Shown here one piece after another: positions 10,151-18,479 of a stretch of 24,257 nt of DNA. The DNA comes from Phoronis australis (lineage: Eukaryota; Phoronida; Phoronidae), in assembly GCA_002633005.1 (NCBI GenBank), contig NMRA01001073.1:29382-53638 (forward strand), written 5' to 3'. Every line of letters begins with the position of its first letter. Position 1 is the stretch's first letter. A program made the position numbers and the translations under genes. The notes under the pieces were generated by a model. The model saw only the letters and a program-made list of their open reading frames with translations. It had not been told where the DNA came from and made no database searches.

Positions 10151-10189
10151 GGGATCAAGCGGAAAAACCACAGGGTAGATCTGTGGTCG

Positions 10190-10690
10190 ACGAATCTATT
10201 CGGTCGATTACATTTTATTGCCCGTGAAGACGCTAAGGGCTGCCTGAAGAAATATGACTCGCGAGTTTGTATTTTCGCCTTTTTCAATGACATGTAAAAG
10301 ATTCATCAACAAATTCCTCGTAAAATTCTGAAAACAAGCGTTTTTCTCCTACGAAAATCGATGAAGTTTTGGCCGAGATATTTCACTTTCAGTCCAGGCT
10401 AGCCCTGCACACTCAGAGAATCGTCCCACAAGATTACTACGCGGTAATGCGGTTTCACTGTCAACAAAGAAAGACGTCAAAATCAACTTATAATTGTCAT
10501 TTTTAAACTATTTGCATGTTAAATTATCAAAATGTAAGTAAACTCGTACTCTATATTTTAACAAGAAAACAACAATTTCATTTTGGTGAACATGTCTATA
10601 AGGACCTAACTCGCGCATGGTGGTGAGTAGTGAGTTCGGCCAACACGTGAGGATGGCTGTATTGTTGTTTTTGCTCTCAACTCAAAAGTA
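10190..10690. other. Intergenic stretch before a possible first exon
   Basis: No coding frame recognised. A CACGTG E-box lies near 10644-10649 in a locally GC-richer sequence, compatible with a promoter for the exon-like segment that follows. Confidence 0.4.
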
Positions 10691-10701
10691 GCCGTTTCAA
10701 A

Positions 10702-10909
10702 ATGGAAGATGGACAGAAAATGCAGGCAGTTGACGAAAACGGCCATTGGAAGGAAGCAATTGAGCGGAGAGTAAATGACAGCGCTGGGAATTCACGTCGG
10801 TTTTCCTGGATGGCCGTCTGAGTTTGACCAGCTCGTCGAACCGTGATTCGTGAGAGGCTGAGCCGATCGACTACGTCGTGCTCGGTACCTGGACCTGGTG
10901 AAGAAAAAC
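10702..10909 (+). pseudogene. Candidate first exon with GTAAGT donor, frame broken
   Basis: After aaaATGG the frame reads MEDGQKMQAVDENGHWKEAI, then ERRVNDSAGNSRRFSWMAV, and stops at TGA 10819-10821. Coding-like sequence continues in other frames (DGRLSLTSSSNRDS, then VRERLSRSTTSCSVPGPGEEKR) up to a perfect GTAAGT donor at 10910. Three frames over about 200 bp suggest a frameshifted exon of a former gene, or sequence errors. The family is not recognised. The segment has a CpG-rich, promoter-proximal look. Confidence 0.35.
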
Positions 10910-10911
10910 GT

Positions 10912-11312
10912 AAGTATTTTTTGTCATCCCTTATGCTCGCATGATGCTGTTGGTTGTATAGATAAAGTATACCGTGTTTGCGTGGGATTTTGTGTTCATG
11001 AAATTACAGACTATGTACTTGTACCACATTTAAAGTCAGAGAAACATTGTTACTTAGTGAAAGGTAAACGTCTGGTCGAATATACCATGGTGCCTTCAAT
11101 GTTGTGTTTGTTCTTTGTAAAGTAGATTTACTGTAACAAGTCCGATGTTGTCGGATTGAATTGGTATTCCGGGATTTTCAATGCCAGCGGCAGATCCAGA
11201 TTTTTTGGAATGGTGTTCGCAAATGAAATAATGTCAAGCCATTGTTTTAAATTACCATTTAAGTTTTATTAATAAGAGGTGGAGACAGCAATCTTCAGCC
11301 GTGTCTTTGTTA
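10912..11312 (+). other. Putative intron sequence, no gene recognised
   Basis: AT-rich sequence after the GTAAGT donor. A 75-codon plus frame (10898-11125) starts inside the presumed exon and has no recognisable domain. No convincing acceptor or exon was found before the repeat at 11313. Confidence 0.4.
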
Positions 11313-11719
11313 CCTTGTTCTCATTTCTTTACATTTGTTTATGTTTCATTTCCTTGTTTTCTGTAGATCCCCCCAACCCCCTTGCTATGGTGCACTCTCT
11401 GTTAACTGAATTTGATGACATAATATATTGATAAGCCATTGTATTCTGCATACCAGTACTAGCCTAACCCTTAGTCCTACACACCTGGCCCTATTGTTCA
11501 CTCTTGACTTTTGTTTACAAAATAATACAGTCCAGTCTACACCCTGATTGCTTAGTTTAATATTTACCAGTGAGTAAACAGTATTTCACTTGTTGAACCT
11601 TTTCTTACATGCAGCTCTTGCTTGACAGTGCACATGTACTTTCATCTCCTCTTTTTCGAACCACTCATTAAAGCGTTTTATGGGGTTCGGTTTCTTTTCA
11701 TGAATGTTTTCATCGTTGG
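11313..11719. repeat. Exact 407-bp direct repeat, left copy
   Basis: Identical as far as can be read to 11721-12127, ending one base before the N at 11720. The right copy starts immediately after that N. This is the signature of two contig ends that overlap but were not merged. Confidence 0.95.
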
Positions 11720-11720
11720 N
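11720..11720. other. Single-N contig join
   Basis: One N between two identical 407-bp blocks, probably an artificial gap over a real sequence overlap. Confidence 0.9.
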
Positions 11721-12127
11721 CCTTGTTCTCATTTCTTTACATTTGTTTATGTTTCATTTCCTTGTTTTCTGTAGATCCCCCCAACCCCCTTGCTATGGTG
11801 CACTCTCTGTTAACTGAATTTGATGACATAATATATTGATAAGCCATTGTATTCTGCATACCAGTACTAGCCTAACCCTTAGTCCTACACACCTGGCCCT
11901 ATTGTTCACTCTTGACTTTTGTTTACAAAATAATACAGTCCAGTCTACACCCTGATTGCTTAGTTTAATATTTACCAGTGAGTAAACAGTATTTCACTTG
12001 TTGAACCTTTTCTTACATGCAGCTCTTGCTTGACAGTGCACATGTACTTTCATCTCCTCTTTTTCGAACCACTCATTAAAGCGTTTTATGGGGTTCGGTT
12101 TCTTTTCATGAATGTTTTCATCGTTGG
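11721..12127. repeat. Exact 407-bp direct repeat, right copy
   Basis: Identical to 11313-11719. It continues past the repeat into sequence (tttctaattcgttc) not present after the left copy, as expected if it is the true continuation of the left contig. Confidence 0.95.
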
Positions 12128-12278
12128 TTTCTAATTCGTTCAACTGCTTCCCAAAACATCCATTTCTTCATATTTTTAAAACTCCTGAGTCCTGAGCATT
12201 GGGCAACACTCAACAATCCCTCTCAAAAATGTTGCCCTTCCAAACAGTGATGTGACCTTCTGACTACATGAGTGTAAG

Positions 12279-12279
12279 N
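12279..12279. other. Single-N contig join at the start of duplicate copy 2
   Basis: Homology to 7434 onward begins at the very next base. Upstream sequence (12128-12278) is unrelated to the sequence before 7434. Confidence 0.9.
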
Positions 12280-12403
12280 ACTTTGAGCCTTACGAACTAG
12301 ATCCTCCCGCGAGAGAAGCGGCCTCGGGCTCAGCGAGTCAACCCAGTCATCACAGGCGATCCTGAATTAAGAGCTGATGTTTCTGAATGATAAATAATGT
12401 CCT

Positions 12404-12639
12404 TTATTGAACCAGGCCTTCATCGTAACGTCTCATGTGACTGGAGTCGAAACAGCAGTCCTCAAAGTGGGCAGAACACTGAGTGGCCCCGGACCGAATC
12501 GCTTGGTCTACGATGACGTTCCACACTCTCGTTCGGCTCACGAAGCGATGTCATTTCTGCGCAACTTTGATGTCCTCCGGAACACCGAGACGTTCTCCGC
12601 CTGGCTGCTGTTGCTGCAGCCTCCGGAAACACATCTTTT
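12404..12639 (-). pseudogene. THAP zinc-finger domain relic, copy 2
   Basis: Same domain as 7558-7793: the RCVSGGC zinc pair, the frameshift after VSVF, PEDIKVAQK, the TGA in place of Trp, HRFVSRTRVW, and QCSAHFEDWCFDSS with the C-x-x-H pair. Small differences from copy 1 change residues in the middle (for example RVWDV to RVWNV). Both the frameshift and the stop are shared, so the domain was already dead before the copies separated. A plus-strand ORF over the same bases (12407-12823) is a shadow without an ATG. Confidence 0.8.
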
Positions 12640-13059
12640 GATCCCTCTACTAACCTTCTCGACGCTAAATGTACTTTGCTTTCTCTTCACTGTATACACT
12701 TTGTCTCTGATCCGAACAGTGTGGCAAACGACTTGGGTTCAACCTATGACTATAATTATTATTTTTTTCAATTTTTGCGTGTTTCTTGATGAGCTGTGCA
12801 CTAAAGGCACTGCAATCAAGTAAGATATAATAATAAAATTTATTTTGAGGTACTAGAGTCATGTTGTGTACACTTTAAGGACTGTCACTGTAAACATGTC
12901 AAAACTGTGAGAATACAAAGGTCTCCTGAATAGCTTCCCTTTTCAGCTAAACACTGATTAAGAATTTAAAAAAACACTAAATTTCCTGTGATATTAATTC
13001 AAGTACTTCAGATGAGACCTGATTCGAAGGAATGCGGTATGATAACTAAAAAATTCAAT

Positions 13060-13917
13060 TTCAGCCTACTCGTATCTACAGGAGGTGGTGCATTCACAGA
13101 CAGATTTGCAGCCGGTTGGCTGTCGAAACAGTTACATCACATTCATTCAAGTAGCCTGTGAAGTTTGAAGTAAAGAAACTGATTAGATTTCACTACAGTC
13201 GGGTTGTTGTGACGTGTTTTGGAATCCTTGACGCTTGTTGTCTATCTTGGGTCTGATAAATGGACTTTATCGGGTGTGTGCAGCGGCATGAGAGGGAGAT
13301 CCATTGCAAAACACATTTAATTTGAATCTCAACAGGCTCTCCTTGACAACACCATTAATACCAAGTGCGACAGCATATGCTGCCACCATTGACCTACCAT
13401 AAAATGGCAGTGTTGTAGCAGGCCTAATAATGCGGTATAACAGGCGGCTAATGTCTTCCATCAAAGTGATCCGTCATCGTCAAAAATCGGTTTCGTAAGA
13501 AAACACATGCGATACATACTGTAGCAACTCCTCGAAATGATTTGATGAGAAAAAGACCATGGTACAGCTTGCCGTCAAAGGTTATAATTTTTCACTTTAT
13601 GTTAAGCACTATATCATTTAATGAACAAAATTAGTTAAAATATCAACATACCACCAGCTCCGCCCATTCCAATCAAAGAAGTTGTTCCTGTAAATAAGAA
13701 ATTGATTTTACGATCACTACATGTATATCTACATGTATAAGTGAATCTGGACGCGCCAGACATTATGTATAGAGTCAATAGGTGAAAAGTCACCTTGAGG
13801 GTGTTACCATAGTCTATAGTAAATGGACTGCCAACTCCGTATATTTTCATTGGAATACATGTGTGTTCCTTCACATAACCCTTGGCGTCACTATTTACTA
13901 GCAACATTTTGCAAACA
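13060..13917 (-). repeat. Unit IV of the gene-like family
   Basis: The fuller version of unit III. It contains the PTGCKSVCECTT/QPAANLSVNAPP piece near 13080-13130, the GEPVEIQI piece near 13320-13360, the block at 13464-13560 shared with 4980-5080, and an intact mini-exon at 13652-13687. Upstream on the minus strand, a frame continuous with the mini-exon runs from 13907, but it crosses the presumed intron and acceptor and is probably incidental. Confidence 0.6.
13652..13687 (-). CDS. 36-nt Gly-rich mini-exon (phase 1-1), unit IV
   Basis: Minus-strand segment between acceptor atttacag and donor gtatgttgat. Read in phase 1 it encodes GTTSLIGMGGAGG. It aligns without gaps to 5156-5191, and the flanking splice signals are the same. 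The exon is missing from the duplicate copy 1, where a 389-bp block has been removed. It would code for a short flexible linker if the gene is expressed. The parent gene is unknown. Confidence 0.5.
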
Positions 13918-13920
13918 TAG

Positions 13921-14810
13921 CACGTTTAAATCCGGCAAGTAAGATGGCTGCTCATATCATAGTCAATCGATTTACTCTTAAGGTAATCAACGTTTGACGA
14001 AATGGACAGTGGCTTCCACTGTGATCCAATTACTAAAGGGATGCTGGCCACTAAGGCACTTTAATTTAATTACCATTGCAGCTACCAAAGTAACTAACGT
14101 TTGCAAAAAAATAAGAAGAGGTTCCCCCTATCCCAGCATTAAGGCAAGGGATGACGGCCACTTGGGCATGTTGTTTGCAACCATCTACTCCATTTAACCT
14201 TCTCAATTTTTTGGACTTAAAGTATTTCAAATCACACTCAAAGTATAACGCCATATGGTTATCCCCTGGCGCAAGCAGTGTCGATTTGGCAAATGAACAA
14301 GGGAGTGTTCGAAAAACAGGATTGCAGGAGTATGTGTGTAAATTTGGAACAATTAACGGCCTTTTCAGAGGCATTTCTCTACGCGGTACTTCTAAATGTA
14401 TAGCAACATGACTTATGGTTTAACCTGTGTGATGCATAATTTGCCGAAATGCATATGGCACACGGAGTACCTATAGTATGATCACCGTATCTACTGTGTC
14501 AGCGGTATTGTCTAAGGCCTAGGCAGCCAAGGGACTGAACAAATTAAAAAATTAACTGGTAATAATACTGAAACACCTGGAAAACACCAAGATGTACCTT
14601 TCAAAAACAAGTACCTGTTTTTTTAAAGATATAAAGTTCTTACGTCTTTCTCTTTCTTGAAACGTGGTCCATAATATAATTTTCCTGCTAACAACTGATG
14701 CACTCGTGTTTCAGAATATTCCTATATTGTTCAGGTAAAATGGGTGTGTTGCGAAAGTGCTTCCGGTGAATCATACATGTACATGTATATGAGCCTCTGT
14801 TAGTCACTCG
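13921..14810. other. Duplicated non-coding stretch (copy 2)
   Basis: Counterpart of 8650-9540. Open frames on both strands (for example 14066-14374 minus) are not preserved in detail between copies and show no known domain. Confidence 0.45.
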
Positions 14811-14814
14811 GTAA

Positions 14815-14895
14815 GGGGCAATTGCCTATTATCTGAACGGTTAGTATGCTTGCCGGTTTTATGGGGGTCGCTGGTTCGATTCCCTAGGTCGGCTA
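14815..14895 (+). repeat. tRNA-derived SINE-like head, copy 2
   Basis: Pol III B box GGTTCGATTCC at 14873-14883 with gaacggttagtatgcttgcc upstream in the A-box region. This copy looks slightly closer to a tRNA-like consensus (gcttgcc) than copy 1. Confidence 0.5.
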
Positions 14896-14908
14896 ATCTC
14901 GGCTATTA

Positions 14909-15133
14909 CTATAGGTGTTCTAGATTTTGGAAGTCTAATCGATATTCTTTGGAAATTTTGGGTAACATCTGTATCACTTTCATATGCTTCAGCTTACGTA
15001 CTGCTGCTTGTGTCTTGAAACGTTGGTATATCTTCCTATGTCCTTTCAATTTTTGGTCTGTCACTTGGTCTTCTGCAGCAGTATGCAGGAGATGCAGCTG
15101 TTTTCTGCACAGAAACCTCTTCTTCTTATCAAT
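14909..15133 (-). pseudogene. Unknown 74-codon minus frame, copy 2
   Basis: Counterpart of 9639-9863 and fully open. It reads DKKKRFLCRKQLHLLHTAAE, then GHRKIYQRFKTQ and KEYRLDFQNLEHL. As in copy 1, a TAG closes it upstream, after LWNSVNQ. No domain recognised. Confidence 0.3.
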
Positions 15134-15361
15134 CTACTGGTTTACAGAGTTCCACAGTCCATCAGCTTTTGTCAGGATGCTTGTCTAAGCTTTTTCAGGT
15201 TCAGGCATTACAATTTTGTGCTGTTTGATAAACCTTAATTTATACAGGCATCACACTCCATTGGAGCTTCGATATTGAAATTACTCCGCACAACAATACA
15301 ATCTTGCTCTCTGATTGGTCAGTTCATTAGAAAAGCTCCACCAAATGGCAGGAATGTGCAT

Positions 15362-15958
15362 AATACTTCGTGCAACAAAAACACCTGTGTTTAAAAAATG
15401 TGGAAGTGTAGACGTGGGAACTGTTTGGAATTTGATTTATAGGTATATTGTTTAGAAACATAGAAAAAAACTAGGTTGCCCCCCATCCAAAGTACTCACA
15501 AGGATAAACGCTATGAGATTTGGCCCACAGACTACGGGGAGTAACTACTAGTCCAAAATTCAATGCGGCTGAATGGGATNTAATTCCCGTCTCTGCTTTT
15601 GTCATGTTTTTATCAATAATTAGGCTTCATTCGTGAACAAACGTTTTAGCACTGTGCCCAACGGTCACTCATTCGCCGGTCTTTCTTCTAAAAATGATTG
15701 TAATACTTCAGATGGTTCATGCAGAAAAGTTTATTTTTGATTAATTTAAAAAAATCAACAAGACTGCCTATTATTAAGAGAAGTCGGAGTAGATCCATGT
15801 AATCATTTGATAACAGACAGCTGTTCACATTTGACAACATTTATCACCACGGTTGCAATAATAGTTATAGTTTAGAAGGCGTTACAAATGATTGAATTAG
15901 TTGGTTTGACCGTTTGATATGCTCGTTGAAAGTGGGGCAAGCCCCTGTCATCTAAACT
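15362..15958. other. Unique sequence around the third contig join, no gene recognised
   Basis: AT-rich sequence with a single N at 15580. It begins where the two copies of the large duplication diverge. No coding frame or repeat identified. Confidence 0.5.
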
Positions 15959-15994
15959 ATGTTCAAGGACAACAGCGGTAGTGGTGGTAAGCAG
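15959..15994 (+). CDS. Possible 12-codon first exon with perfect GTAAGT donor
   Basis: ATG at 15959 opens MFKDNSGSGGKQ and is followed at 15995 by GTAAGT, a perfect donor. The Gly/Ser content recalls the minus-strand mini-exons of the repeat family, but this is on the other strand with no aligned flanks, so no relationship is claimed. An alternative acceptor (ttcaag) would make it an internal 27-nt exon. No following exon was recognised. Confidence 0.25.
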
Positions 15995-16000
15995 GTAAGT

Positions 16001-16980
16001 TTGAGATAACTTGGGATAAGTTGGTACAACTAATTTCAACTAACAGTACGACGTACTCTCAGAGGGAAAGACATGCAAAGAACTTCTTACACGGTCCCAT
16101 CTTTGGCGGCAAATCCCATATCCATGTTTATTCAAGCGGAGACAAACCCCAAATCAAGAAACGTGCGATAGCCTAGTTGTGCTGCCTCAAGGCGTATGTC
16201 CCTGCTCGCGAGCGGGAAAGCCTTGATTACTGTGATTTTTAAACATGTTTCAAGTTTTAATATTACAACTTCAAAGACTGTTGATTAGATTCTGATTTGA
16301 ATATTTAATACGAAATCTGAATGCAATTTAAAACTGTTCAAGCATAAGATAAAACTATTAACAAAATGTAACTGAATCAGTTAATGTTGCGCAAGCGTGT
16401 TTTTACAATACTTGCGTCCAGTGGTTGAAAATTTTAGACACGCCGAATTTTTCGGCAAAGAGAACTGGTCGTTTTGATGTTTCATGTGATTTTGTCGGAA
16501 TTTCCTAGAGGATTGCCCATGTCGTAAACCTGAGACGAGTGTAGGATTGTGTTTTTATGTGTTTTGAATGACCGCCGGTGTCGAGCTGACGGATAGACAT
16601 TCGGTTGCTTTGAATAGATTAGAATACATTTGTTATTTATTATTGTCTGCGTAAATTACAAGCAATGGTTATGGAAAACAAAACTACTGAACATAATTTT
16701 TTTAGTAAAAACCAGGAGACTTATAACACGTCCCTCATTCTGATCCTGAACTTGAGGTTGGATCGGATTCAAGACCCCAGACAGCCCGCCAAAATTACTA
16801 GTGCATGGCTTTTTATAGACCAAAATAATGCACGTTAGGACGAGTCTAAAACAGATGTGACGAAATGGAACACCCCTATAAGAAGAGTCAACTAAGTAAG
16901 TGGTGCGAAACTAAATTCTATAATTCACAAAGCGAGGGCGCGCCCCTCACACCAGTAAGAGTAACATACCATTAACTGGA
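16001..16980. other. Non-coding stretch, no gene recognised
   Basis: No plausible coding frame. It includes a small palindrome (agtacgacgtact near 16047) and ordinary AT-rich sequence. Confidence 0.5.
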
Positions 16981-16983
16981 AAG

Positions 16984-17008
16984 ATTATTGTCACGGCGTG
17001 ACAATAAT
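16984..17008. repeat. Perfect 25-bp palindrome
   Basis: attattgtcacg, a single g, then cgtgacaataat: 12-bp arms with one central base. It lies at the left edge of the ~425-bp tandem repeat array. It could be an operator-like protein site or the centre of a small cruciform. The function is unknown. Confidence 0.85.
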
Positions 17009-18085
17009 GGATTCTGTGAGTTTACCAATATGAAAAGGAATTCTTTAAAATTGTAGCGGAAATTACATGTTAATATTTAGATAACAATTCCACTAATTGG
17101 CCCCCTCCGGTGCATTATGAGCCCCTATGAGAGAATAATTGTAAACTCGATTAAAAGTCTGGCTAATGCTAAGAATCACAGATGTTTGTCTTTAAGCAGT
17201 TCAGAATACAAGATGAATGAATTGGTCAAACTTTCAGAAGAAAAATGCACCCAATGACCCCATGGATGCACCAAATGACCTGAAAAAATTAGAATTAAAA
17301 CTCGATCGCATTAATTAAACATATATTTAATTTTGAAATCTCTAGCTCATTTTTTAGTCTGCACTCACTGACGTTCGACCTATTTTTTCTGATTGGTTAG
17401 GCCTATCGCGTAGTAAATTAGGGTTTTCCATTGGCACGTTGACTTACACCAGTGTGCTGAAGTTGGAAAGAATTCCTTGAAAAGTGTAGGAGATATAAAA
17501 TTTTGAACGTTAGAAGACCTTTGCAATAAGTGACCGCATTATGAGCACACTTAAGAGAATTATTGCAAAGCCCGTGAAAAGTGTGCTTAATGCTGAGAAT
17601 CACAGTTGTATAACGGTTGACACATCAGAATACTTGGTGAATGAAAAGGACTAATTTTCGGAAGAAAGATGCACCTAATCACCACTTGGTTGCACTAAAT
17701 GACCTGAAACTTTGTAATTCGAATTGAATTAGATGCACCAATCAGACTTGTGAATTTGAAGAGCCTAGCTCAAAATTCATAGTTTGCACATGATGACCTT
17801 TGACCTGTTTTATCTGAATGGATGATTCGATTACTTAGAAAACTAATGTTTTAAATTGACATGTTGACTTATACCTCTGCACCGAATTTGAAAAAGATAG
17901 GTTTAATACTGAAGGATTAGCATTTTGAAAATTATATGACCTTTGCATCAAATGACCTCTTCTGCTGCAACGTGGAATATGATTATATAACGAATTAAAA
18001 TTTATGTACTGCCTAAAATCACATGAAGAACTGAAAGAAAAAACCTGCACCCATTTTGGAGTTATTAAGCCTCAAAGTTGGTCGG
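17000..18085. repeat. Three diverged ~425-bp tandem repeats
   Basis: Blocks recur at about 17039, 17471 and 17897 (aattcyttaaaa-type), each followed by a gcattatgagc/gcatcaaatgacc block, an aatcaca block, and gatgcaccaaatgacctga. Each unit is rich in TGACCTT/ATGACC words, which resemble nuclear-receptor half sites. The period is roughly 425-432 bp. The third unit leads directly into the 62-bp minisatellite. No coding frame is shared. Confidence 0.7.
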
Positions 18086-18089
18086 AAGA

Positions 18090-18475
18090 AGAATAAGAAG
18101 AATAAGAATAAGAATAAAATCGGAGAAAACCCAGGAACAACAGTACTCTGCGCTTGCACGGGCAGAATAACAAGAATAAGAATAAGAATAAAATTGAAGA
18201 AAACCCACGAACAACAGTACTTTGCGCCTACACGAGCAGAGTTACAGTATAAAATTGAAGAACACCCAGGAACAACAGTACTCTGCGCTTGCACGCGCTC
18301 AGCAATAAGAATAAAATTAAAGAAAACCCAGGAACAACAGTATTCTTCGCTTACATGCGCAGATTAATAAGAATAAACTTGAAGAAAACTTAGCAACAAC
18401 AGTACTCTGCGCTTGCACGCGCAGAGTAATAAAATTCAAAAAACATAGGAACAACAGTACTCTACGCGTGTAACA
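18090..18475. repeat. 62-bp minisatellite, six units, each with a hairpin
   Basis: The core word acaacagta recurs, with cagta starting at 18141, 18214, 18276, 18338, 18400 and 18454. Spacing is therefore 73, 62, 62, 62 and 54 bp. A typical unit is an A-rich (aataagaataaaattgaag) half followed by aacaacagtactctgcgctt. In the best units ctctgcgc and gcgcagag flank a 6-nt loop and can form a perfect 8-bp hairpin. Outer units are degraded. Long ORFs crossing it on both strands (18019-18367) are products of the repeat, not genes. Confidence 0.9.
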
Positions 18476-18479
18476 GTAA

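Larger units (their letters stand above)
12280..15357. repeat. Large duplicated segment, copy 2
   Basis: Near-identical to 7434-10090. It is longer because it keeps about 389 bp (13529-13917) and about 24 bp absent from copy 1. It lies in a block bounded by Ns at 12279 and 15580, so 12280-15579 behaves as a separate contig in which all but the last 220 bases duplicate copy 1. Confidence 0.95.

Noticed and set aside
18019-18367. 91- and 103-codon ORFs on both strands
   Set aside because: They translate the A-rich 62-bp minisatellite and its flank; low-complexity artefacts.
18090-18475. CRISPR-like array because of regular repeats
   Set aside because: The repeats are contiguous and diverged with no unique spacers, and the sequence is from an animal genome.
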